Shown: positions 1-10,134 of the stretch, in pieces | Numbering within the stretch: position 1 is the stretch's first letter | Layout of the letters: every line of letters starts with the position of its first letter | DNA from: Brachypodius melanocephalos | Taxonomy: Eukaryota > Chordata > Aves > Passeriformes > Pycnonotidae | Assembly (NCBI GenBank): GCA_013398615.1 | Contig: VZSR01000514.1 | Coordinates: 3,630,669-3,694,668 of the forward strand | Reading direction: 5' to 3' | DNA: 64,000 nucleotides | The notes under the pieces: model-generated | Database searches by the model: none | What the model saw: the letters and a program-made list of their open reading frames with translations, nothing else | What the model was told of the DNA's origin: nothing | Position numbers and translations under genes: made by a program

Positions 1-10
1 GCATACATAC

Positions 11-197
11 ACGTCACATGCAGGTAGAGGACAGCGCTGTCAGAACCCAGGCTGTTTTCCACCAGCGCCGTCACTCGGAAGATGCCCACGTTCTGGTAGA
101 TGTGCTTGATCCCATCTTCTGTTGAGCTGAGATTGGCATAAGACACAGCAATGCCATCTCCAAAATCCACCTGAATGAGGGATCTCTGGAGGTCTCC
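11..197 (-). CDS. SORCS1: SORCS1 exon: PKD domain
   Basis: A 187-base exon with acceptor CACCACAG, starting in phase 0 with GGA GAC. It has 62 codons and one base of a split Cys before the perfect donor GTATGT at positions 10-5. It reads GDLQRSLIQVDFGDGIAVSY, then ANLSSTEDGIKHIYQNVGIF, then RVTALVENSLGSDSAVLYLH and VT. DFGDGIAVSY holds the PKD hallmark (W/F-D-F-G-D-G), followed by the HxY...G motif as HIYQNVG. N-L-S is a sequon. It is the last coding sequence before the left edge; the next exon should start with GT to complete Cys. Confidence 0.98.
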
Positions 198-601
198 CTG
201 TGGTGACAGAGAAAGGATCAAAACAGACTCTGCTTTGCTTTTGAGAGGAGAGATCAGAACGGTGACTGAGACCAGCTGGAGAACAGTAACAGGGTCTGAT
301 GTACCAGAGGAACAGCCTGCACTGACCTGCCAAACAGCCCTGGCTGCTAAAGATCCTCCCTTTCATCCTGCAGCATCTTGCCTCACCTTTAAACATCCTC
401 ACTCCCTAGGAAATGCCCCTCTGGCCCTGCATGGTGCTCATGCTGGCTGTGTTCACACTTGCTGGCTACTGCTCTGCAGCACCTCCACAGCCTGATGCAC
501 TGCAGCAGTGGCCAATGCCTGGAATGATGGATAACTAATAGCTGATCATTAATAACCTTTCATAAAATCAGCTGAAAGGACATTTCATTTATTTTGGGGT
601 T

Positions 602-646
602 GTTTCTTCTTCCTTTTCTTTTCTTTCTTCCTTTTTCTCTCTCTTT
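602..646. repeat. Pyrimidine-rich tract
   Basis: About 45 bases, almost only C and T, ending in TCTCTCTCTTT. It lies far from the acceptor at 198, so it is not the splice polypyrimidine tract. Confidence 0.8.
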
Positions 647-2354
647 GAGAGAGTAACAGCCCTCTGGATACCCAATTCCCCTTCTGGAATGAAGGCTACC
701 CATGTGAATGGCAGGCATCAGGCAGGCATCCACACCAGAAAGAGATGTGACTGTATGTGACTATAAGAGGAAATTGTAAGAGAACTTTTATATTCCTCAT
801 GTTCTCTCAGTCTTTTTACAACTTGTGAAGGCAGAAATAGTGGAGGCTAGCCTGGATGGAAAGCAAAAGGAGCAGGGCTCTTATACCTGACAGTGGTGAG
901 AGCAACAGATTTTCTCAGATGCTCTCTTTTAATAGACTAAAGTTGTTTTTACACTGCCCTGGCACCCTGCTGGAAGCTCTGTTGCTTCCAAACAGATGAG
1001 ACAAAAATAACTGTGTTGCTCTGTTGTGGAGAATCCCAGACTGAAGACGTAGCAGGGGAAATGATCTTAAGAACAGTGTTATGTCCTTTGTTGACCTGAG
1101 TTATTAGAAAGATTAGGAAGTTTCAAACATGATGCAGTGATTTGGGCACTGCTCTCTGTTTGACTGAGCCAACAGAAGCCACCAAATGGGATATGCTCCC
1201 ACAGCCAGAAGTGACCACACAGGACCTCTGAACCTCCTTCAGAGGGGGATTATTATTATCTCAAGTCCAGTGCTCAGACCAAATACAGAGATCTCTGAAA
1301 TACCCTTCGATGCTCTCCCAGTTCCTCCAGGTCCATCATTACTGGGGTTTTAGTTGTCTTTTCTTACTCAAAATGAGATGATGTCTTTGAACAGTAAGGC
1401 CATGCTGCTGAGACAAAAGCTTTTCACATGGTTAAAAAAGTGCCACCACCGTGACCCTGCTGGATTGATCAGCTCTGAGGATATTCAAGTTCATGCAGTT
1501 GAGGTCTGTTTCAGGTCGTGGAATATTCCTCCACATATCTGAGGTAGCAGCAGAAGATGAAAAGGGTGACAGCCTTTTAGAATAGCCTCATTTCTGCAAG
1601 TGTCAAAATTTGTGCTCTGATGAATCGTTTTTTCTCTTGTCTCCATTTTCTCCATAGCCATGAAACTCACGCTGTCTACAGGTGTGGCCAGGGAAAAGAG
1701 CCATTTCTAAGGCATGTAAGATTTAGATTTCAATTTCTAGGTGAAGAAGATGCTGACAGAAACAACTGAAAATCTAATTAGAGATGAGATTCAGCTGCTG
1801 TTCCCCCAGTCTTTTTTCATTTGTCTTGGCCTTTCCTGTTTTAAAACCCTTTGAACTGGAAATACATTTTCCATTGTGTAAGATCTAGGCTGTAACAGTC
1901 CTCTGAAAATGCCACATTTTGAAATTCTGACATTTTAAATTCTAACTTAGGAAGTGGGAGAGAAAAGTCAGGAAAACAAAGAGACTGTGTTTTGACGTGT
2001 TCTAATATTTTATCTGTGCCAGGTAAGGGCACGGGCAGAGTAAGACAAGAAGAGAAAGCAGATGAGCCAAAATCCAAACATTTCCCACACAGCCCACACC
2101 TGATTTAAACCAACCCAGCTGTCACTGTCTCTGCCTCCAGCATCTCTCCAGAGCCACTTGCAAGAGGTTGTTTCACCAAGAGATGTTTTGTTCTGCAACA
2201 ATTTGATGTCTATCCACATCTTGCAAAAACCCCTCCTGTTTCTTTTTCCAGCTTCTCCTTTCTATTTTGTCAAGCTCAATACTCCACAATAGCATTTTTC
2301 TGAAGCTTTTAGCCCAATTAAGGCAGACACAAAACTCCCTGCATTACCTGCAGG

Positions 2355-2434
2355 AGACAGACACTGCTGCTGTTGGAGTGTTTTCATGGATTGATTAATT
2401 AATTGTGTTTTCTTTAGATTAACCCCTTTCTCTG
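2355..2434 (+). repeat. Local direct repeat, copy 1
   Basis: About 80 bases that recur at 3141-3214. Shared blocks include CTGTTGGAG, GTTTTCATGGATT and TTCTTTAGATTAACCCCTTT. The copies differ by scattered substitutions and a 4-base indel. Confidence 0.85.
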
Positions 2435-3140
2435 CAACATGCACGAGCTTGGATATAACCTGAAGTACACTGAAATCTTGATAAAGGCTTTTGTGCAGTC
2501 AAAGGCTTGAGCATATGCTGAGATTTAAGAACTTTTAGCCTGAAAATAAGCCCTCACAATTAAAAATGACCCCATATTAAACCTTTTATAGTTACTACAA
2601 TGTAAATCAGAAATCTACTATTTTCTATGGGATTTTCCCATTATTTTCCAAGCATATACAAAATATTCCTCTCTCCCTTCTTTCTGGTCCTGCTTCCTAA
2701 ACCAAGTGCATCTTTCCTTTTTCCTGCATCTTGACCAAAGGAGCCTCGAGTGCACTCAAGACCTGAACCTCGTCAAAAAACTCTGTGCAGCTTCCTGCCT
2801 CAGAGTTTATCAAGAAACATCCCATACAGTTTGCAACAAGATTTTTATATTTTGATTACTTTTATGCAGCTCTCAATATTTTGGTGGATGTGAGATCCAC
2901 CTAGGAGGATTCTCTCTCTCAAACACACCCTTGGAATCTTGCCCTGAAAGTTTTAACAAGGCATTTTCCTTCTTGACTTTGAGTATTTGGATATGGAATT
3001 ATTAAAAAATGGAACAAACACAGCTCAAGGTTTTTAATTTTGATTCCCATGTTTCAGATTTCATTTTAAGTCTTTAATTATGAAGTCTTCCGCGTCTTCC
3101 TTAGAGATGTTGACAATGGATCTAATTATCCTTTGCAAGA

Positions 3141-3214
3141 AATAGACACAGCTACTGTTGGAGGGTTTTCATGGATTAATTCATTGTGCTTTCTTTAGAT
3201 TAACCCCTTTCCCT
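3141..3214 (+). repeat. Local direct repeat, copy 2
   Basis: Second copy of the 2355-2434 sequence, about 785 bases away, same orientation. It carries the 4-base deletion relative to copy 1 (GATTAATTC against GATTGATTAATTAATT). Confidence 0.85.
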
Positions 3215-3296
3215 CTCTGGCATTTTCCCATCACCAAAAGAAATCATCGAAAAATATTTTCACTGGAAATGAATATCCACACATGGCATAATCTAG

Positions 3297-3331
3297 ATCT
3301 GTTAAAAGTATATTTTTAATTTTTAACAGAT
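3297..3331. repeat. Perfect hairpin, 11-base arms
   Basis: ATCTGTTAAAA (3297-3307) and its exact reverse complement (3321-3331) flank a 13-base AT-rich loop. Confidence 0.85.
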
Positions 3332-3998
3332 ACTCAGATCCAATTTGATCCAAGAACTGAAAAACATGCTTTCCTATGTAAATCCCTGCTTTCAGAGAGA
3401 TGGACCTAATTTTTCCCATCAGAAACTGAATAGAAAGGTGCCTTTTAGCAGGGCAAATAGCTTGACACTTTTCACATGTACTTCTTTTCCAACACCGAAC
3501 AGTGAATTGTACTGATCACATAATTCATCCTGACTGCCATTTGTGCCAGCTCAACTCAGCTATGAGCTCTTTTTACAGTACTAGATCTTCTGTGCCCCAC
3601 AGGAATCAATAACAGCTTCTCAGGATTATGCAGAATAATTCAACCTGTGTGACTGGAAGTGCATTACAAGACTGTAGTGCTCTGTGTCATTAGGAAGGCA
3701 AGGACCACTTTCATACGTTTTCATGGAATTTCAACAGTGAATTTAAAAATGCATGAAAGCCTCTGATTTCTTCCAACCAGCTTGTCATCATCAGAAAATG
3801 TAATTATAATTCAGATGACAGTGGTATGGGGGAGGGTACATATTGTGTTATTTCTGTGTTATTACAGGAGTGTAGTGCTGTTAGTAAAGATAAACAGCCG
3901 TGATTCAGAATGTGCATTGAAAGTCAGGATGAAGGTTCCATATTTCTGTAATCATTGCTAACAACCTTGTGATATCGAGAGGGAACACAGTGGGATAC

Positions 3999-4048
3999 AG
4001 AAAAACAAAAAAGCAAAAACCAAAAAACCCCAAGAAACACCAAAACCA
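3999..4048. repeat. A/C-rich low-complexity patch
   Basis: Runs of A separated by C, CC or CCCC, the complementary form of the T/G patches elsewhere in the window. Confidence 0.85.
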
Positions 4049-4444
4049 GACTACGCTTTCAATTACTACTAGCTCTGCACCTTTAATTTGAGCACATCAA
4101 CAATCAAAACAATCCTAATGCTAAGCTCATCTCCAGAAACTTCAGCTGAGTTGAATACCAAACAATACTGCACCAAACACTAGTGCTGAGGTGGGCAACA
4201 TTAATGGCACTGTGCCCCCAGCAGGGTCCCCAAGGTCATTAATGTCCCCAAGACACAGTGTACCTTGTACAGCCATGCATCAACACTGTCATTACAGAGA
4301 GCCACGGCAGCTGCGAGGAAAATCAGGGCTGCATTTGTGTGTTCACATGGTAAGAGAGAGTGCTCTGGATTTATCAGCAATCAGCACACAAATGCAAGGC
4401 ATGGAGGGGGCACGAGGCAGAGAGCAACACTCTGTTTGCAAATG

Positions 4445-4560
4445 AGGGAATAAAACATCCGAAAGTTTTAAGTTTCTTACTCAAGGTCATGCAGAAGGAG
4501 CTCAGAGTGCGGTTCAGGAATGAGTTCAGATTGCCTGAATTCTAGCCTGTGGCCTGGAGT
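4445..4560 (+). mobile_element. Possible MIR-like SINE remnant
   Basis: TTACTCAAGGTCATGCAGAA, AGGAATGAGTTCAGATTGCC and TGAATTCTAGCCTGTG follow the MIR core order, but divergence is high. Confidence 0.4.
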
Positions 4561-7500
4561 GTAGGAACAAATTAGCTTTCCCCACACATTAGTCTAATCC
4601 AAACATCACATAGCAGCAGCAAGCAGTTAAAAGCAAGCCAAAATCCGCTCCCAGTGGAGTGACTTTGCCAAGTGAGAACTGAGGGAGACCTGGAATGTCA
4701 AAGATTTTTGGCTGTCATTTTATCAAGATAAAAAATAAATTAGAGGAGGCAGTTTCTCTGTGAATTATCTGTAATGAAACAGTCAAAGCCCTGAACCTTC
4801 CTGCCCTGAATGTCTTTACCATCCATTTCCTCAGCAAAGATGTGTGAGCAATCAGATGAAACAAGTTTGAAAGCCACTGTGCTGAGCATTGCTCTGGAGG
4901 CTGCAGCTCTCAGAGTCTCTGCTGAAGCAGTACAGCAGCACAAGTGTCTGATGTTCACACAAATAATTCCAAAACACAAATAACAACTGTGGTTATGACA
5001 GGCAAGAGACCTACGTGACCGTGTGATCAGGCAGGCACACAGAAACAACACACACTTAATAAAATCCCTCTATTTTCTACAACAGAGAAGGAAAACATGT
5101 CAAGGACATTGGGTTGAATAATTAAAGTAGGAGAAGTGCCTTCAGAAATTTGTGTTTTGGTTTTTCTTCTGTTGCTGTCCAAAAATAAAGCAAGGATTCA
5201 GGGTTTTAGGTTGAGAAATGACTCCTGTTGAATGCTGCAGTGTGAGGGGTACCAGCCCTGGGTATCTGCATGTAGCCCAGGCCAGGGTAAAGGATTAACC
5301 TTTAAACTGGAGGCATGTTTAGGCAATGGAAAATTTCCTTTTAAGCATAGCTACTTTTCTCCTGTGCTGTCACGCCATGACAAAAATGCTGTTGATATTC
5401 TGCTTATCCCATGGAAATTTAAGAGCAAAATTCCCAGCTTAAATACTATACCTTGCTCATTAAACACTTCCAAAATACTTCATAAAATGAAACACATGTT
5501 AGTTAGAAAAGGCAATATTGATGATTCCTGGCTATTGTCACCCACTGAAAATATCATGATGATTACACCCAGATTAATTGGACAAATAACTTGGCCAAAC
5601 CTTTCCAATAATGGAACCATAAATATTAAGTGCAAGGTGACCTTGCAAGCAGTTTAGAGGAAGTCATACAGAAATTCTGAAAGGCGACAGGAGACTTAGA
5701 TCACTTTTGAAAGAATTCTTACATTCAGATGATTTAAATATGACCTGTTGGTTGGGTTTGCTTTTAATGATATTTATATGCTGCCAGATATAAATGCTTC
5801 ACAGGAAAACTTCATGTGAGTCAGGGTTAGAGAAACTGGGCCAGAATCCCAGCTCTCAGAAATCAGCAATGCTCAGCGTGCCCCTGGGTTTGGTTCCTGC
5901 CCTCCCTCCACTTGCAAAGACTTCAGTGATGATTTTCTTTTGTGTCTTCTTCAATAGCAGAACACTTGTGAATGCTTTGTCCTTGCTTCTCCTGGGGCAT
6001 CTTTTGCTCACATTGTGTTTTTGTCAGGATGCAGTCGTGGCTCTCAGCATCACCACAGGCACAGCCAGGCTCTACAAGGAACCACTGTGCTCTGCTTCCT
6101 GCCCCTGAATCCCACACCTGAGTGAAAACATCAGCTTTTTACTGCTGCCATTTGTCTCTCCCTGCCCTCTTAGCAATCTGCTCCACTACAGAGATGCAGT
6201 GAATTTTCACAGCCTCCAGTGAACCTGTTTCTGCAGTTTATTCCTCTTTTCAAACCCAGGTGGATTCCTACATGGAGCAGAAGGCCCTAGAAAGATAACA
6301 AGGGTACAAAGCTCAAACAAACTCTTGTACCTTGGTTCACCAATTTCTCTTTTTTTTTTTTTTTTTCTTTTTCCTGCAGATCAAGTGGAACATTGGCATG
6401 AAAAAAGAGAGCTGGGAGGCTGCAGTGTATGAAACAGCTCTGCAGATTTGAAGGCTTCAAACAAACTGTCTCAGGGGGATACAGGAAATGTTAAGATGTA
6501 AAAGGAAAGGCCACTGTTTTTTCACACCCTAAAAGACATCAGCTGTCACTCACACTAAAGGAGTCCTCCTCACCAGGGTGTAGCACTCTAAAATATTGCC
6601 CACCACTCCAAGGGGCAAGGGTTGAATAGGACACTTTTTTCACATGTTGTTGGGTGAAAAGATGTGCAATGTGATATATCCAGCCCTTTTTTACTTTCCT
6701 TATGCCTTCCCCTCAGTAAAAATGGAGTGGCACAGATTTTTTGGATGCTGAACATCCTGGATTGTACTATGCTATATACCTGTGCAGGACAGAACTAAAT
6801 AGAAATTGGCAAATTCTTGTCTTGTGATACCTCTGCCTTGTATGCAAGGGAAAGGAACTTCCCTTTGAGAAGCGGGGTTAAACAATCTCCAGAGATCCCT
6901 TTCAACTTCAATTATTCTGTGAAATCAATATCCATTTTATAAAAGAATGCTTGTTCTTTTGATCAGTTGTTTAACTTTTCTAGTGAGTGGTGGTTTTTCA
7001 TCACTGAAACAGTTAAATTGGTAAATGGTTTAGTCTACTCACAGTTTTGCTGCTTCAAGTACATTTTATTCCCCTATAGCTTGCACATAACTGGGCAAAT
7101 ATTCCTCTTTGTTGAATATTTCTTTTGCTGCAACACCCACACAAAGTCATTTGCCAGACTGGGTAAAAATCTCCCAAAGGTTTTGTTGGTTGCTCTTTAA
7201 GTTGACAAATCTAGGAGCAGGAGGTCAAGATTCATCTAACAGGGAGAGTAATTGGAAAGGCTGGAGACTGATCAATACTGCTTCAGCCCTCAGAGCAATT
7301 CCTAACCTCTTCCTTATCAGATACAGTGGATGAAGAGCTCCCTTTAGATCTCCTCAGAACTGACTCGCTCACTCATCAAAACATCCGTTCTGTACTCCTT
7401 GACACCCAGCATGAGAGAGGCACCAGCTCTTACTGGAGAAGGTGCTGCTTCCAGACTCTGGTGCACACTGAAGCAGAGCAGCCAAAAAAGATCAGAATCA

Positions 7501-8038
7501 ACAAAAGAGACTGAACAATGCACAGCAGCTCCCTGTATGACAGAGTGGTCAGGGTTCTCTTACACGATGTGTGAGCTGAAGCACTCACAGAAGAAAGAGC
7601 AGGACATTTGTCCTGAGTTTCCCATGCTGTGGGTGATTCTCTCTCCCTCTGACTACTGGCATAATTCTCTGATAGTTTTGTGACTGACTATTCAGATTAT
7701 CCACCTCCTTCTCCCAGTTTACATCTTTGAATGGAGAAATCAATAATTTAACCAGATGAAATGATACGTTCATAGTGTTATTACAGCATCACAGTAGAAA
7801 TGCTCTATGGCTGTCAGTACCGAAATAAAGTGACCATAATTGGAGAAAATAAGCATTCAGGTCAAAAACTGCTTCGGGTTAGATGTGATTTATCATATGG
7901 TATTGCCTTTACAAATCAGGACACCTGTTTGCTGGGGAAAGCACCAATAACAGAGATGTAAAAAAAATAAATTCTTTCCTCAGATGACATTTACTATGGA
8001 GAGGTCAGAAGTAATTTCCTTGAATAGTCTAAACTATA

Positions 8039-8110
8039 CTCTAAACTAAAAAGGGATGTACATTGTCCCTAGAATACTCTAAATTATAAAGGGATGTACA
8101 TTATCCCTTG
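8039..8110 (+). repeat. Tandem duplication, period 38
   Basis: Two adjacent units share CTCTAAA, AAAGGGATGTACATT and TCCCT. GGGATGTACA occurs at 8053 and 8091. Few mismatches between units suggest a fairly recent event. Confidence 0.85.
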
Positions 8111-8884
8111 GTGTTAAAACATACTTGTTTTAGGATTTATTGGCCAGTAAGAGAGGAAAAGGGGTAGAAGTTTAAATAAATCAATTCAAATTAGGGAAAA
8201 GAGAAAACTGCTGCTTTGTGAATGTTCCTGGTTGTGCACCTGCAGTTAAACACAGATAAAGGAGTGCTAAATAGAAAAAAGAGGTGAAAATATTTAAATA
8301 CTTTTTTTCTGTGGATTCAGGAATGGAGGGAGCAGAACAGTGAAATACCAAGTTAAGTTAGAGATATAATAAAAACACATATCAGAGCCTGAATCAACTT
8401 CACAATAGCAATAAATTTCAGGCTTAATCCTCCTGAGGATATCTTGAGATTTCACCCATAAATGCCTAAACAATACGTACCAACTTGTGTGATGGGGACC
8501 CAGCTGCACGTGTACTATTTGTCACCTTTGTTTTAAAAGTCAGTAGAAAATAAATATGGAAATTCAGTTTAAAAAAACAGCAGGAAGCAAAAAACACAGT
8601 TAAGGGGAGGGAGATCAGAATTCAAACCTTCAGTCATCAGTTCTCTCGTGAAATTCCCAAATTAAACCAGCTCCTAGATTTTATCAACTTCTCCCAGATC
8701 TCTTCTCACCCTGGGCACCACAATACCGTGACAGCCCTTCCACCTCCATACATTTTGGAGCAAACTCCACCCAGCGACATCCTGGCCGTGACTGTCTTTA
8801 CACCACCCTGTCCTGCTGCAAACTCCTTTCTCCTGGCACGAATCACACTGTGGGGCCCGGGCTGCGGTGCAGAACAGAGCCTAC

Positions 8885-9056
8885 CTCCTCCAGCTGCAGC
8901 AGCAAGGTGACATTGTGGCCCTGCTGTGCCGTGAGCCGTCCGTCGGCCGTGAGGATGCGCAGCCCCTGGGGGGGTTTGCCCGGGCACTGCTGGGGCTTGG
9001 CCGTGTACCTCTCACGCACTCCGTCCGTGCAGTTGTTGGAAACCACCTTCCTGTAC
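8885..9056 (-). CDS. SORCS1: SORCS1 exon: end of 10CC module and start of PKD domain
   Basis: A 172-base exon. The acceptor TTTACAG is followed by G, which completes the split Gly, then 57 codons end GAG GAG before a GTAGGC donor. It reads YRKVVSNNCTDGVRERYTAK, then PQQCPGKPPQGLRILTADGR, then LTAQQGHNVTLLLQLEE. NNC and QQC are cysteines 9 and 10, which completes the module. The HNVT sequon and GHNVTLLLQLEE begin the PKD (immunoglobulin-like) domain. Local base composition is more GC-rich than in most other exons here. Confidence 0.98.
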
Positions 9057-10020
9057 CTGTAAAGAGACCCCTTTGGGACAGGTGCTGACAGGGAGCACGG
9101 CAGGGTTTGCTGAGAACAGGTTCCTTTAGGCTAAAGAGATGGTTAGAAAAGAAAGGTTCCCAAATGTATTTCAGCATTTGCCTCAGCCAAGCATTCCTTG
9201 CGTGCCCAACGCACCAGGAGCTCATACCATTGTTAATGTGATAATTTCCTGCAGAGCATCTTCATACCATATAATATATTTCTACTCATGTAGAGTTGTT
9301 TCCCTGGGGAAGAAGAAAACCTCAGGGCTTGATGCCCTGGGAAATCCCTTTCTAAGTACAATAAGCAAGAGGTTTATTCCCATGTTCCCTCAGTTCAAGC
9401 ATGCAAATCGTTACTAGAAGGTTTCTTGTTCTTTGTGTTACCATAGGTTGATTTTTGGTACAGGAATTTTAATGTTCCTAATTGTTCTCCCCTATTGGAC
9501 CCTTTCCTCAGACCCCACCTTAACTGCTCCCCACCCCAGGAGGCATAAATACCCCCATCTCACCCTGGACCCTGCCTTTTGCATTTGGCCCCTTGTTGCT
9601 GCCTTTTTAGTTTGCTCCATATGTAGTGGATGCCTTATTGTTTGTTATTCTGGCATTATTAAATTCTGTTTCTGGACGACTGGATCAAGGCTGCCTCTCT
9701 CTATCAAGTCACCATCTGGGCAGAGTCCCGAGGAAACTCAAAGCATTTTAAGAGGAATCTTTTCAGAAACATTAATGGTTTTGCCTTACAGTCTTCCCCC
9801 AAGTTTCTTTAAGGCATCATCTGTCAGAGAAAAGCCTGGGCCATACACGATGGAGATTCGGAGTGACAGATGTGCAACCCAACAAAAAAGGTAGTGATGA
9901 AGATGTCACAAGGTGCCCCAAGTGAGCCCTGACACATCTACAGCAGGTGGAATCTGTAGTTCTCATTGGGTTAAATCCATCCAGGTGCTCTAGCTAAATA
10001 AAGCCTGGTGAGCCACTTAC
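9057..10020 (-). other. Intron (964 bases) carrying an LTR-like insertion
   Basis: No coding sequence of its own. About 280 bases in the middle (9436-9711) look like a retroviral LTR on the opposite strand. An open frame that runs through this part is not supported as a gene. Confidence 0.85.
9436..9711 (+). mobile_element. Candidate solo LTR of an endogenous retrovirus
   Basis: The stretch begins TGTTACC and ends CAAGTCA (TG...CA). Between these lie an inverted CCAAT box (CTATTGGA near 9493), pyrimidine-rich sequence, a TATA-like GCATAAATAC (about 9542) and an ATTAAA polyadenylation-type signal (9659) some 115 bases downstream, then a short U5-like end. The order fits a U3-R-U5 layout on the plus strand, opposite to SORCS1. 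No internal retroviral genes and no clear target-site duplication were seen, so borders and identity are tentative. It could also be chance promoter-like sequence. Confidence 0.45.
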
Positions 10021-10134
10021 CCAGTGCTGTTGAGATAACTCTGTCCAAGGCTGCAGTCTTTTGACAGGGAGGATGGGTTATACCAAAATGCTGGTAAACA
10101 TTGGCCATTGCTGTGGCGTTCATATCCATAATCA
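10021..10134 (-). CDS. SORCS1: SORCS1 exon: 10CC module, cysteines 7-8
   Basis: A 114-base exon. The acceptor CAACAG is followed by T, which completes the split Cys, then 37 codons and two bases of a split Gly before a perfect GTAAGT donor. It reads DYGYERHSNGQCLPAFWY, then NPSSLSKDCSLGQSYLNST. Cysteines 7 and 8 of the module are GQC and KDC. N-S-T near the end is a likely glycosylation site. RHSNGQCLPAFW is SORCS1-type; SORCS3 has RHGESQCVPAFW. Confidence 0.98.

Larger units (their letters stand above)
198..8884 (-). other. Intron (8.7 kb) before the PKD exon
   Basis: No coding sequence found. It holds a polypyrimidine run (602-646), a diverged direct repeat (2355-2434 and 3141-3214), a perfect hairpin (3297-3331), an A/C-rich patch (3999-4048), a MIR-like remnant (about 4445-4560), a 17-base T run (6350-6366) and a 38-base tandem duplication (8039-8110). 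The rest is unremarkable AT-rich intron. Confidence 0.9.

Noticed and set aside
8706..9225. Several overlapping open frames on both strands near 8.9-9.1 kb
   Set aside because: Shadows of the GC-rich SORCS1 exon at 8885-9056.
9433..9894. 153-residue plus-strand open frame
   Set aside because: It starts at the LTR-like element and runs past it with no family motifs. LTRs are non-coding and the frame looks like chance.
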